Origin: Fuerstiella sp.
Lineage (GTDB): Bacteria > Planctomycetota > Planctomycetia > Planctomycetales > Planctomycetaceae
Assembly: GCA_022447225.1 (NCBI GenBank)
Contig: JAKVAZ010000003.1
Coordinates: 62,001-126,000 of the forward strand
Direction of reading: 5' to 3'
DNA: 64,000 bases
The translations under genes and the position numbers were made by a program. Below are positions 52,403 through 62,279 of the stretch, piece after piece. How positions within the stretch are numbered: position 1 is the stretch's first letter; each line of letters begins with the position of its first letter. The notes beneath the pieces are model-generated. The model had not been told where the DNA came from, ran no database searches, and worked only from the letters and a program-made list of their open reading frames with translations.

Positions 52403-55400
52403 ATGCCTGACGTTTCGCGTTCGGTCTTTTGTTGTTTTGGGGCCGGGAACCTGCGATGCTGGTCTGCTGTTACCCCGGACCATGTTTATACGGGCACGAA
52501 AATGAATGGTAACAGGTCAGGCCAATGCAGATCACGTGCTCAGCACGTTGTTGCGAGATGCCTCAGGTTCGGTGACTTTCTGATTGCGGGTGCACGGTAC
52601 AGCAGGGGGTGCGTTCTGCTGTACGTAATTGTGGTGTACTCAGGGTGCACGGTGTGTCGCTGTACGTCAGCGTCCGACTCGGTTGAGTTCAATCGTGACA
52701 TAAGACCGATTCTGTCGCAGGCCTGTATCCGGTGTCACGGGCCGGATACGAATCGGAACCAGGCGGGTCTGCGACTTGATCGACCAGCAGATGTATTCGT
52801 GGAACGAGACGGAAAACGAATGCTTGTTGCAGGCAAGACCTCGGAAAGCGAACTGTACCGGCGGATCGCTTCTTCCGATCCGGATCAACACATGCCACCA
52901 GTTGATTCAGGTCTCTCGCTGACCGCCGGACAGATCGATCTGATCCGTCAATGGATTGAACAGGGGGCGCACTGGCAGGAACACTGGTCGTTCATTCCAC
53001 CGGAGCGTCCGTTGATGCCACCGCTGAGTGACAACGAGTGGCCGAAGAATGCCGTTGATCATTTTATACTGGCGCGACTACAGGCTGCGGGGCTGAAACC
53101 TTCTTCACAGGCTGACAGACGCACATTGATTCGAAGGGTGTCTTTTGACATCACGGGACTTCCTCCAACACCGCAGGAGGTGGATGCGTTTCTCGCCGAC
53201 AGCAGCAGTGCAGCCTGGGAGAACGTCGTGGATCGGTTGCTGAGGTCATCAGCCTACGGGGAACGGATGGCTCTCAACTGGCTGGACGCCGCGAGATATG
53301 CAGACACACATGGCTACCATGAGGACTATCATCGTGACATGTGGCCGTGGCGGGACTGGGTGATTGACGCATTCAATTCCAACATGTCGTTCGATCAGTT
53401 TACCATCGAACAGCTGGCGGGGGATCTGTTGCCCGACAGCACACACGACCAGATCGTGGCAACTGGTTTTAACCGAAATCACGGAGTGACGGCTTCGGGG
53501 ATTTCAGAAGAATACCGTGTCGAATATGTACTGGACCGGGTCCGTACGACCTCCACGGTCTGGCTCGGTTTGACCATGCACTGTGCTCAGTGTCATGACC
53601 ACAAATATGATCCGATTTCACAGTCAGAGTTTTACAAATTTTTCGCGTATTTTAATTCCGTCACCGACAAAGGCGTTGAAAATCGGATGGGAAACGTCGA
53701 TCCGCTTGTGAATGTCGATTCACCCGGGTTTGTCGCAAAACTGGCGATGCTGGACAGGAACATTGAAAAACAGGAACAGGCGAGACAGCAAAGAGATCGG
53801 GAGGTCGCTGTAGATGTTTCGGACTCGTGGGAGCATCAGCTTTGTCTGCAGGGGGGAGTCCGCACGATCAAACAGCCGGAGGGCCTGTTGCTGCATTATC
53901 CACTTGATGCAGCAACGGACAATCAGGTGATAAATGTCGCCGGAGAAAGTGGAAACGGGACGCTCATGGGAATTCCCGTCTGGAAACCCGGCCGGTTGGC
54001 GAATGCTCTGGACTGTGACGGCAGGGCCTGGGTCGATCTGGGAGACGCAGCAGGTTTCGAGCGAACAGATTCTTTTTCGTACGGCGCCTGGGTTTTTCCT
54101 GAAGGTGACGGTGCCGTGCTTGCCCGTATGGATACAGCCCAGGCCAATCGAGGTTGGGACGTCGTCATTACCGACAAGCATGTTGAAGCCCGTATGACGC
54201 ATTTCCGTCCGGATGACGCGATTCACGTGAAAACCAAAAGTCAGCTCCAATCCGCTCAGTGGTCGCACGTGTTTGTCACCTATGACGGTTCCGTCAGCGC
54301 TCGGGGGCTTCGAATCTACGTGGACGGTCGGCAGGAGCCGGTCACGATTCTGCGAGATTCGTTGACGGGCACAATCAGGACCGGTACGCCTCTTAATATT
54401 GGACTCCGGAGTACCTCCGATGTTTTTGCAGGCGCGATTGATGATGTCAGAATTTACCGTCGATCTCTGACTGCGGCCGAAGTTGCAACACTGGCTGACA
54501 CGAATCCTGCCGTGCCTGTTCTGGCCACGTCGGTGGAGGACCGAACCAAGGAACAAAGACAGGTGCTGCGGCAGTATTATCTCACGAATCACGACGCGCA
54601 ATATCGGCGAATCAGCAGCGACCTCGAGAGCCTGCGCCGTCTTAAAAATGAGATCCAGGAAGAGGCCCAAACATTGACAGTGATGGTCATGCAGGACATG
54701 AAAACACCACGTGATACGTTTGTTCTGGAACGTGGTGTCTACGATCAGCATGGTCCGCAGGTTCAGCCAGGCACGCCGGGATTTTTGCCGTCGCTGCCGG
54801 ACTCTGCAGAACCCAGCCGGCTGACTCTGGCTCGCTGGCTGGTCACACCGGACCATCCGCTGACCAGTCGAGTGACCGTGAACCGTTTGTGGCAAATGAT
54901 ATTCGGCACCGGGATCGTCAAAACGTCGGAAGATTTTGGAACACAGGGACAGCTACCGAGTCATCCCAAACTGCTGGACTGGCTGGCTACGGAGTTTGTT
55001 CGCGCGGGCTGGGACGTTCGACAGATCGTAAAACTGATTTTGATGTCGGCAACCTATCAGCAATCTTCAAAAATTTCACCGGAATCATTCGGACGGGATC
55101 CAGGAAACCGTCTGTTGAGTCGCGGTCCTCGTTTTCGGCTGGCTGCTGAACTCATTCGCGACAATGCACTGGCAGTGAGCGGATTGCTGGTGCAGCGGGT
55201 TGGTGGTCCGAGTGTCAAACCCTACCAGCCTCCGGGACTCTGGATGGAGACTTCCAATCGGGGTTACGATCAGGATCATGGACCAAACCTGTACCGTCGC
55301 AGCCTCTACAGTTACTGGAAGAGGTCTGTCCCGCTGCCGAACATGTTTGCCATTGATGCTCCAACCCGTGAAATCTGTACTGTTCGCCGTCAACGAACAA

Positions 55401-55747
55401 ACACACCGCTGATGGCACTGGTCATGATGAACGATCCGACGTTTGTTGAGGCGGCAAGAGTGATGGCAGAAAACGCAATGATCAGTGCTGTTGATCCGGG
55501 GGACCGGATCTCATTCATGTTTAACAGAGCGACTGCACGTCAACCGAACCCGCTGGAAATTGAGGTGTTACTTAACGTGTACCGGCGTCAGCATGGCGTT
55601 TATGACCGGAACTCCGACGCTGCTGTAAATCTTCTGACTGTCGGAGAATCAAAACGAAACCAAAATCTTGATGCCGGTGAACATGCGGCGATGACCACGA
55701 TTGGCAGTATCATCCTGAATATGGACGAGACGATCACCAAGGAATGA
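52403..55747 (+). CDS. PSCyt1/PSCyt2/LamG/PSD1 cytochrome protein
   Basis: 1114 residues from ATG 52403, with GGAAG six bases before it; a second ATG at 52502 would place the hydrophobic segment ([13 protein letters not shown]) closer to the N-terminus. Domains in order: PSCyt1 haem domain with CIRCH (about residue 107), PSCyt2/DUF1549 ([51 protein letters not shown]), a LamG-like domain ([13 protein letters not shown] to [18 protein letters not shown]), a coiled coil and PSD1/DUF1553 ([19 protein letters not shown]). These giant exported proteins occur almost only in planctomycetes and relatives and are thought to serve polysaccharide breakdown. The DUF1501 gene follows at once, the usual partner. 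Confidence 0.93.
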   Translation: MPDVSRSVFCCFGAGNLRCWSAVTPDHVYTGTKMNGNRSGQCRSRAQHVVARCLRFGDFLIAGARYSRGCVLLYVIVVYSGCTVCRCTSASDSVEFNRDIRPILSQACIRCHGPDTNRNQAGLRLDRPADVFVERDGKRMLVAGKTSESELYRRIASSDPDQHMPPVDSGLSLTAGQIDLIRQWIEQGAHWQEHWSFIPPERPLMPPLSDNEWPKNAVDHFILARLQAAGLKPSSQADRRTLIRRVSFDITGLPPTPQEVDAFLADSSSAAWENVVDRLLRSSAYGERMALNWLDAARYADTHGYHEDYHRDMWPWRDWVIDAFNSNMSFDQFTIEQLAGDLLPDSTHDQIVATGFNRNHGVTASGISEEYRVEYVLDRVRTTSTVWLGLTMHCAQCHDHKYDPISQSEFYKFFAYFNSVTDKGVENRMGNVDPLVNVDSPGFVAKLAMLDRNIEKQEQARQQRDREVAVDVSDSWEHQLCLQGGVRTIKQPEGLLLHYPLDAATDNQVINVAGESGNGTLMGIPVWKPGRLANALDCDGRAWVDLGDAAGFERTDSFSYGAWVFPEGDGAVLARMDTAQANRGWDVVITDKHVEARMTHFRPDDAIHVKTKSQLQSAQWSHVFVTYDGSVSARGLRIYVDGRQEPVTILRDSLTGTIRTGTPLNIGLRSTSDVFAGAIDDVRIYRRSLTAAEVATLADTNPAVPVLATSVEDRTKEQRQVLRQYYLTNHDAQYRRISSDLESLRRLKNEIQEEAQTLTVMVMQDMKTPRDTFVLERGVYDQHGPQVQPGTPGFLPSLPDSAEPSRLTLARWLVTPDHPLTSRVTVNRLWQMIFGTGIVKTSEDFGTQGQLPSHPKLLDWLATEFVRAGWDVRQIVKLILMSATYQQSSKISPESFGRDPGNRLLSRGPRFRLAAELIRDNALAVSGLLVQRVGGPSVKPYQPPGLWMETSNRGYDQDHGPNLYRRSLYSYWKRSVPLPNMFAIDAPTREICTVRRQRTNTPLMALVMMNDPTFVEAARVMAENAMISAVDPGDRISFMFNRATARQPNPLEIEVLLNVYRRQHGVYDRNSDAAVNLLTVGESKRNQNLDAGEHAAMTTIGSIILNMDETITKE

Positions 55748-55751
55748 CGTG

Positions 55752-57218
55752 ATGAAGGCCCTCGATGAATTCAAATTGACAATGAACCGTCGACACCTTT
55801 TCAATCGAACGACGGGGAATCTGGGAATGGCCGCCCTGGCCGGTTTGATGGAAGATGAAGTCCGGGCTGAACGAATTCCGGGACGCAGTCCGAATGGAGG
55901 CCTTTCTGGGTTGCCACATAGTTCACCCAGGGCGAAACGCGTCATTTTCCTGTTTCAGTCAGGTGCGCCGTCACAGATCGATCTGTTCGATTACAAACCA
56001 AAATTGACAGAGTTGCACGGGGCGGAGTTGCCCGATTCTGTGAGGCAGGGCCAGCGAGTCACGGAAATGACTCAGAAACAGAAAAGTTTTCCATGCGCGT
56101 CATCGATCTTTCGATTCCGACAGCACGGTGAATGCGGTGCGTGGCTCAGTGAGGTCCTGCCTCATACCGGCTCGATCGCAGATGATGTTGCGATCATTCG
56201 GTCGATCAACACGGAGGCCATCAATCATGATCCGGCAATTACGTTCATCAATACCGGCACACAGCAGCTTGGCAAACCCAGTATGGGCTCGTGGCTTAGC
56301 TATGGTCTGGGCAGCGAGAGTCGCGAGCTGCCTGCTTATATTGTTTTAATTTCGCAGGGGACGGGGCTGGCCGGCGGTCAGCCCTTGTTTTCACGTTTGT
56401 GGAGTAGTGGTTTTCTACCGTCCAGTCATCAAGGGGTGCGATTCCGCAGTGGTAACGACCCTGTTTTGTATCTTTCCGATCCTCCGGGTCTTGACCGGAA
56501 AAGTCGTCGGGCGATGCTGGATGGCTTGGCGCGACTGAATGAACTCAAAGCGGATTCGTTCGGTGATCCGGAGACCCGTACCCGGATTGCACAATATGAA
56601 ATGGCGTTTCGGATGCAGTCATCAGTGCCGGAATTGATGAATCTGACGGACGAACCGGAGAGTGTGTTTGATTTGTACGGTCCGAGTTCACGCACTCCAG
56701 GAACCTATGCTGCAAATTGTCTGCTCGCACGAAGACTGGCCGAACGGGGTGTTCGATTTGTCCAGCTGTTTCATCGGGGCTGGGACCAGCACGGCAACCT
56801 GCCCAGTCAGATTCGAGGTCAATGTCGTGATGTCGATCAGGCGTCGGCAGCACTGATCAAAGACCTCAAACAGCGAGGATTACTGGACGAAACACTCGTG
56901 GTTTGGGGCGGCGAGTTTGGTCGAACTGTTTACGCTCAGGGAAAACTGACTCGTGAAAATTATGGTCGTGATCACCATGGCCGCTGTTTTAGTATCTGGA
57001 TGGCGGGCGGAGGAATTCAGGGCGGGGTTCAGCACGGTCGGACCGACGACTTCTGTTACAACGTCGTCGAAGATTCCGTCCATATTCGGGATTTGAATGC
57101 AACGATTCTTGACTGCCTGGGCATCGATCATGAAAAGCTGACATTCAGGTTCCAGGGCCTCGACCAGCGACTGACCGGTGTGGAACCCGCAAATGTTGTA
57201 CAGAAAGTCCTTGGCTGA
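55752..57218 (+). CDS. DUF1501 family exported protein
   Basis: 488 residues from ATG 55752, four bases after the stop of the PSCyt gene, so the two are translated from one mRNA. Near the start [21 protein letters not shown] resembles a Tat-type signal although the second Arg pair is imperfect. Family blocks: [71 protein letters not shown] and [10 protein letters not shown]...GRDHHG. The fold is alkaline-phosphatase/sulfatase-like, but the activity is not known. DUF1501 and PSD1 genes are paired again and again in planctomycetal genomes. Confidence 0.93.
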   Translation: MKALDEFKLTMNRRHLFNRTTGNLGMAALAGLMEDEVRAERIPGRSPNGGLSGLPHSSPRAKRVIFLFQSGAPSQIDLFDYKPKLTELHGAELPDSVRQGQRVTEMTQKQKSFPCASSIFRFRQHGECGAWLSEVLPHTGSIADDVAIIRSINTEAINHDPAITFINTGTQQLGKPSMGSWLSYGLGSESRELPAYIVLISQGTGLAGGQPLFSRLWSSGFLPSSHQGVRFRSGNDPVLYLSDPPGLDRKSRRAMLDGLARLNELKADSFGDPETRTRIAQYEMAFRMQSSVPELMNLTDEPESVFDLYGPSSRTPGTYAANCLLARRLAERGVRFVQLFHRGWDQHGNLPSQIRGQCRDVDQASAALIKDLKQRGLLDETLVVWGGEFGRTVYAQGKLTRENYGRDHHGRCFSIWMAGGGIQGGVQHGRTDDFCYNVVEDSVHIRDLNATILDCLGIDHEKLTFRFQGLDQRLTGVEPANVVQKVLG

Positions 57219-57579
57219 GCTGATGAACCGATACACAAAGATGCAAAACCGCACACTATCGTTGGAGTCTGAACAGATCAGGTCATCATCACCCTGTTAA
57301 GATTCGGGGGAATCGTTGCAGTTGATTCACCGGGGTTGCCGGGGCAGTATTGCACAAATGTTTCGAGTGAATAGATTCATGGCAGACAGTCGGGACCGGA
57401 CGGCATGTATTCGGATCAATGGAAAAGTTGTCTGTCAATGGTCTGAAACAGGGACATGAAGGCTGTTTTGCTGTTGGCGACGTGCTCTGAAACAAATACA
57501 CCGAACCGCAGGACAGCATCATGACTGATCGCAGGTTTGTAACATTGAGTGATACCGGCGTGTTTTCGTCAGAGGCTGT
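57219..57579. other. Intergenic gap, nothing recognised
   Basis: About 360 bases between plus-strand genes with no supported gene or strong structure. The promoter of the acyl-CoA ligase gene is expected here. Confidence 0.45.
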
Positions 57580-59073
57580 ATGAATCAACTTCCCTTCATC
57601 GAACGCGCAATCGGACATGGTCGCAGGACTGCGATTTGTGGGGGGGGCGCCTCGTACACATATCAGGATATCTGCAGGCAGTCGGAATTAATTGCTGCTG
57701 CAGTGCTTAACGGTGAGGATGATCTGAAGGAATCTCGCGTCGCATTTCAAATGCGGCCGGGTGCAGAGTACATCGCTGCTCTGTGGGGAATTTGGAGGGC
57801 AGGAGGTATTGCGGTCCCTCTAAGCCTGTCTGCCACGCAAGAGGAATTGGTATCCACCCTGAGTGATTCGCAGTCGGAGGTGGTTGTCGCAGAGTACGGC
57901 CGCGAGTCTGATGTTGCAGCAATCACTCAACGGCAGAAAATAAGGCTGGTTACTGAAGAAGACATTAGGAATGCCGGGTGCGTCGAATTGCCGCAGGTTG
58001 CCCCCGATCGTCGTGCTATGATGCTGTATACCAGCGGTACGACCAGTCGTCCAAAAGGTGTCGTCACCACACACCTCAACATTCAGGCTCAGATTCAGTC
58101 GCTGATCGATGCGTGGCACTGGAATTCTGAGGATCGGATTCCTTTGTTTCTGCCTTTGCACCACATTCACGGAATTATCAACATTGTGTGCTGTGCGCTG
58201 TGGTCCGGAGCAAAAATCGAACCGTTCCAGCGTTTTGACACAGAGACCATCCTGCGCCGAGTTGCAGAAGATGCATGGTCGGTCTTCATGGCCGTGCCCA
58301 CGATTTATGTGAAACTCGTTTCTGCACTGGAGTCGATGAGTGATGCCGACCGGACGGTCATTACAGACGGATTCAGACGTATGCGGCTGATGGTTTCCGG
58401 ATCCGCGGCCCTCCCGGCCAGCGTCCATACACGATGGGCCGACCTGACAGGACAGAAGCTGCTGGAACGCTACGGCATGACGGAAATCGGCATGGCGCTG
58501 TCAAATCCGTATCATGGCGAACGTCGTCCCGGAGCAGTCGGTCAGCCGCTGCCAGGAGTTGGTATTCGCCTTCAATCTGAAACAGGTGAACTGATTTCTG
58601 ATGAGGATGTATCCGGAGAGATTCAGGTTCGCGGGGCAAATGTCTTTCAGGAATACTGGAATCGCCCGGATGTTACCGGGGAGTCGTTCACTGACGGTTG
58701 GTTCCGCACGGGAGACATTGCCGTGCTGGAACGCGGTTACTATCGCATCATGGGGCGCAACAGTGTCGACATCATCAAAAGTGGCGGCTACAAGCTGTCG
58801 GCTCTCGAAATTGAAGCTTCACTGCTCGATCATTCTTCGATTGCGGAATGCGCTGTGGTGGGAATTCCGGATCAGACATGGGGAGAAGTTGTTGCCGCGG
58901 CGGTGGTGCTTCGGCCAGGACGGAACATTGAGATGACCGAATTGCGGAACTGGTGCAAAGTCCGTGTTTCTGCGTACAAGGTTCCACGAATGCTGCTGAT
59001 CGTGAAGGAACTGCCTCGTAATTCGCTTGGTAAGGTGAAGAAACCCGCTGTTCGGATACTGTTTGAGTCCTGA
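57580..59073 (+). CDS. AMP-forming acyl-CoA ligase, malonyl-CoA-synthetase-like
   Basis: 497 residues from ATG 57580. ANL-superfamily enzyme: the phosphate loop is MLYTSGTTSRPKGVV, followed by LPLHHIHGIINIV, LMVSGSAALPASV, ERYGMTEIGMALSNP, GWFRTGDIAVLERGYYRIMGRNSVDIIKSGGYKLSALEIE and the catalytic C-terminal Lys in NSLGKVKK. The motif YGMTEIGMALSNP is typical of the MatB/ACSF3 branch, which activates malonate or methylmalonate, though other short acids are possible. It is cytoplasmic. It converges on the second Ser/Thr kinase gene, 188 bases apart. Confidence 0.9.
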   Translation: MNQLPFIERAIGHGRRTAICGGGASYTYQDICRQSELIAAAVLNGEDDLKESRVAFQMRPGAEYIAALWGIWRAGGIAVPLSLSATQEELVSTLSDSQSEVVVAEYGRESDVAAITQRQKIRLVTEEDIRNAGCVELPQVAPDRRAMMLYTSGTTSRPKGVVTTHLNIQAQIQSLIDAWHWNSEDRIPLFLPLHHIHGIINIVCCALWSGAKIEPFQRFDTETILRRVAEDAWSVFMAVPTIYVKLVSALESMSDADRTVITDGFRRMRLMVSGSAALPASVHTRWADLTGQKLLERYGMTEIGMALSNPYHGERRPGAVGQPLPGVGIRLQSETGELISDEDVSGEIQVRGANVFQEYWNRPDVTGESFTDGWFRTGDIAVLERGYYRIMGRNSVDIIKSGGYKLSALEIEASLLDHSSIAECAVVGIPDQTWGEVVAAAVVLRPGRNIEMTELRNWCKVRVSAYKVPRMLLIVKELPRNSLGKVKKPAVRILFES

Positions 59074-59261
59074 AATCCGAACGGACCGTGTCAATCGGTA
59101 CTGACAGAAGACCACGGGGTCGCGTTCGCCGGACTCGTCCTGTCGGCTGTTTTTCCTGGCAAATGATTCTGCCATGTCATTCAGTGCCGGTGAAACAGGT
59201 ACGGACTGCTCACCGCCTGACGACATGTTCTCTGTCACGAATTACTGCCGGATACCGGTAC

Positions 59262-61136
59262 TCATTTTGTCTTAAGGGACTGCCTCAGCGATTCGGCACA
59301 CACTCTTAGAGATTCGGAAGGTGGTCCCCATACCCACGCATCGAGTTCCACCAGCAGGTTGATCGCCCTCAGATACACTTCGTCTGTTGCGACGACAAAT
59401 AATTCAGCCTTAATAAGATCCTGTAACGACTCAAGTTTCCGATTTACTTCGCTGCGGTCGTCGGCGGTTGCAACCGTGTTAACAAGATCGGAGGTCTGAG
59501 AGTACAGAACCGAACGAACCAGTTGTGTCGTCCGAGGTGAGTCATCTGTTGCAGTCAGCCACAACTGTCGAATTTTTTCGATCAGCTGACGCACCGCCGT
59601 TTGTGTTGCTTCCGGATCTGTGTTGGCTCTGTGTCTGCTAAGTTCAATCTGGTCGAGCAGTCCGCTGAGTCTCGTCTGCTGCTTCTTTGGGAGCTTACGT
59701 CTGGCCGTTCGGAAAGTTTCCAGCGCACCGGTTGCAGGACCCACACGTGTTTCCCGCAGCAGTCTGGTTGCTGACAAGCAGACCTCACCGAGAGTTGAGT
59801 ACTGGAGTGCCTGGACAATCCGACTTTCCTCGGTCGCTGAACTTCGAAGCAAAGATTCAGCCATTGTCTTCCAGCGACGTGCACGGGCTTCCGAGAGTTC
59901 TGCTCCTGCCTGAGCCAGTTCCGCGGTTTCCTTTGCTTCTTCGGCGACGACTTTTTGCATTTCAAGTTGATAGTTATAGTAGACACTGATCCCAAGTGCT
60001 GCTGTAAAACAGACCACGAGTCCCGCAGAAATCGCGGCACTGCGAGGTTCGCGCCGCATCCAGCGAACAAATGTTCCAACATTACCGACCGGATGAACGA
60101 GTACCGGTTCACCCTCAAGAAAACGAGTGAACTCCTCCGCAACTGCCCGAGCGGACTGGTAACGATCCTCAGGTCGTTTCTGCATGCACTTCAGGCAGAT
60201 CAGTGCGAGATCACGAGGGATGCGTTCGTTGAGCCGACGGGGTGGAACTGGATCACGTTGAATGACAGCCAGAAGTGTGTCGAGTGTGTTGTGTGACTGA
60301 AACGGGGGGCGTCCGGTCAGCAGACAATACAGGGTTGCCCCCAGTGAATACACATCGGAGAGTGGTCCGGTTGGTTCACCCAATGCCTGTTCCGGGGGCA
60401 TGTATTCCGCGGTCCCCATCAATGTATCCACGTCATCAGGTGTTTGTTGGTCGTCAATTCTTCTGGCAATACCAAAATCCGTGATCAACGGCTGGTCATG
60501 AGGATCAATCAGGATATTGCCGGGCTTCAGGTCGCGATGGATCACCCTGTGTTCGTGTGCAAACTGAATCGTTTCAGCAACTACCTGAAGAAGGCGGGCC
60601 GCTTCATCGGGATCAAGTGGTCCGCGAGCAACACGATCACTCAGGCTTACGCCATCAATAACAGGCATGGAGAAGTAGTGATAACCATGACATTCGCCGA
60701 CATCATACACCGGTACGATTCCCGGATGATTCAACTTTGCGGCCGCCCTGGCCTCTGTCCGAAACAGGCGAATGATGTCTTCTGAGGCATGGTTCCCCGC
60801 CAGAACCGTTTTGATCGCTATCACGCGATCGAGGCTCTTTTGATAGGCACGATAGACAACTCCCATGCCACCTCGCGCAATTTCCTCGATAATCTCGTAG
60901 CCATCAAACCGGTTCGGTATCGCCGGTTGAGCTGTATGTGTCCGGCTAACGTCTGGTGAGGAATGGAAGTCTTTGCGCGGGGGAACGGTGACTTCCATTT
61001 CCTCCGGCATTGCTGTTATTTTGCTGCCTGTAGCAGATTCCGTGATTCGTTTTCCTTCACCATCGCTACTGACTTCATTCGATGTTGTCACAGCACCTGT
61101 CCAGTCGGTGACCGCCAAAAGTTCCCTGCCAGTCAT
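59262..61136 (-). CDS. Membrane Ser/Thr protein kinase
   Basis: 624 residues from the ATG ending at 61136. The first 75 residues are a polar, Thr/Ser-rich head. The kinase domain has IARGGMGVVYRAY, Lys 109 in IAIKTV, HRDLKPGN with Asp 202, TDFGIARR and GTAEYMPPEQALG. A membrane helix near residues 370-395 (SAAISAGLVVCFTAALGISVYYNY) is followed by a coiled-coil stretch (AEEAKETAELAQAGAELSEARARRW) and a helical C-terminal domain. Only the kinase part should be cytoplasmic. Same general layout as the kinase at 44087-45595 but not a close copy. Target unknown. Confidence 0.93.
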   Translation of the reverse strand: MTGRELLAVTDWTGAVTTSNEVSSDGEGKRITESATGSKITAMPEEMEVTVPPRKDFHSSPDVSRTHTAQPAIPNRFDGYEIIEEIARGGMGVVYRAYQKSLDRVIAIKTVLAGNHASEDIIRLFRTEARAAAKLNHPGIVPVYDVGECHGYHYFSMPVIDGVSLSDRVARGPLDPDEAARLLQVVAETIQFAHEHRVIHRDLKPGNILIDPHDQPLITDFGIARRIDDQQTPDDVDTLMGTAEYMPPEQALGEPTGPLSDVYSLGATLYCLLTGRPPFQSHNTLDTLLAVIQRDPVPPRRLNERIPRDLALICLKCMQKRPEDRYQSARAVAEEFTRFLEGEPVLVHPVGNVGTFVRWMRREPRSAAISAGLVVCFTAALGISVYYNYQLEMQKVVAEEAKETAELAQAGAELSEARARRWKTMAESLLRSSATEESRIVQALQYSTLGEVCLSATRLLRETRVGPATGALETFRTARRKLPKKQQTRLSGLLDQIELSRHRANTDPEATQTAVRQLIEKIRQLWLTATDDSPRTTQLVRSVLYSQTSDLVNTVATADDRSEVNRKLESLQDLIKAELFVVATDEVYLRAINLLVELDAWVWGPPSESLRVCAESLRQSLKTK

Positions 61137-61419
61137 CTTGAAGTGTACAAGCTGCCCGGCCGGCGTTTTCAGTGTCTGTGTTGACGCATGTACGTACCAT
61201 TTTCACAATAATACACTGCCATGACTACATGGCGACGGAACGATTGCTGTTTCGGAATCAATGGAGCGTCCGCAAAAAAAACGTAAACATCATAGCCGGA
61301 GTGGTCACGGTTGCCATGAACTCAGTCGCTGTCAGGCAGAATGGCGTTACACTCTATCAGGAGCGTCGTGGAGATTCGACGACTCCGTACAATCAGCAAC
61401 GACAGATGAGTTGATCGTT

Positions 61420-62142
61420 ATGGGAAGAAGTTTCGAAAACCGCAAACAGTCGATCATGAAGACGGCTGCTCAGAAATCAAAACTCTATGCCAAGTACGGA
61501 ACACAGTTGTATGTGGCTGCAAAGAACGGAGTGGCCGACCCCGAGTCGAATCCGGCTCTGCGAAACCTGATTGAGAAAGCCAAACGCGATCAGGTTCCCG
61601 GTCATGTTATTGACAAGGCGATTGAGAAGGCAAAAGGTGCCGGCGGAGAAGACTTTGTTTCTGCCCGCTACGAAGGGTTTGGCCCCGGGGGTTGTTCAGT
61701 CATTGTTGACTGCCTGACAGACAATAATCATCGAACCATCACGGATGTTCGCAACTGTTTCAATCGAACCGGTTCGAAGCTGGGTCCGACCGGTTCGGTT
61801 TCTCATATGTTTGATCACATGGCCGTTCTTTCCTTCAAAGGAGACAACGAGGACCAGGTACTTGAAGCGATGCTGGATGCCGAAATTAATGTCGACGATA
61901 TCGAAAGCACTAATGGCCGGTTGACATTGTTTGCTCCGGCTGACGAATTTTACAAAACCAAGACTGCACTGCTTGAAGCGTTTCCCGGTACCGAACTGGA
62001 TGTGCAGGAGGTCACATTCCTTCCTCAGGCAACTACGAACATAAGTGAAACGGACCAGGCTTCGTTCGAGAAATTTATTGATCTGTTAAACGACTGCGAT
62101 GACGTACAGGACGTTTACCACAATGCCGTCCTGCCGGAATAG
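61420..62142 (+). CDS. YebC/PmpR-family regulator or translation factor
   Basis: 240 residues from ATG 61420; the open frame further upstream to 61261 has no family match. Conserved parts: MGRSFENRKQSIMKTAAQKSKLYAKYG (in YebC normally GHSKWANIKHRK), NPALRNLIEKAKRDQVPGHVIDKAIEKAKG, YEGFGPGGCSVIVDCLTDNNHRTITDVRNCFNR and LGPTGSVSHMFDHMAVLSF. The altered opening (GRSFEN) matches the branch seen in E. coli YeeN. YebC-like proteins bind DNA or assist ribosomes at difficult sequences. It stands alone here. Confidence 0.92.
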   Translation: MGRSFENRKQSIMKTAAQKSKLYAKYGTQLYVAAKNGVADPESNPALRNLIEKAKRDQVPGHVIDKAIEKAKGAGGEDFVSARYEGFGPGGCSVIVDCLTDNNHRTITDVRNCFNRTGSKLGPTGSVSHMFDHMAVLSFKGDNEDQVLEAMLDAEINVDDIESTNGRLTLFAPADEFYKTKTALLEAFPGTELDVQEVTFLPQATTNISETDQASFEKFIDLLNDCDDVQDVYHNAVLPE

Positions 62143-62279
62143 AACACAAAGTATTTAGGTCTGCTGGACATTCCTTTGTGACTCTTCGACACAGTGTATG
62201 ATCGAAACGTGGTTGTGTCGTCTGCGGGATACGCCATAGAATGTCTCAGCAACTCGGTCTATGATCAGGCGTATGAACG

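Noticed and set aside
62145-62180. CACAAAG...CTTTGTG inverted repeat after the YebC-like gene
   Set aside because: The loop is 22 bases long and no T tract follows; too weak to call a terminator.
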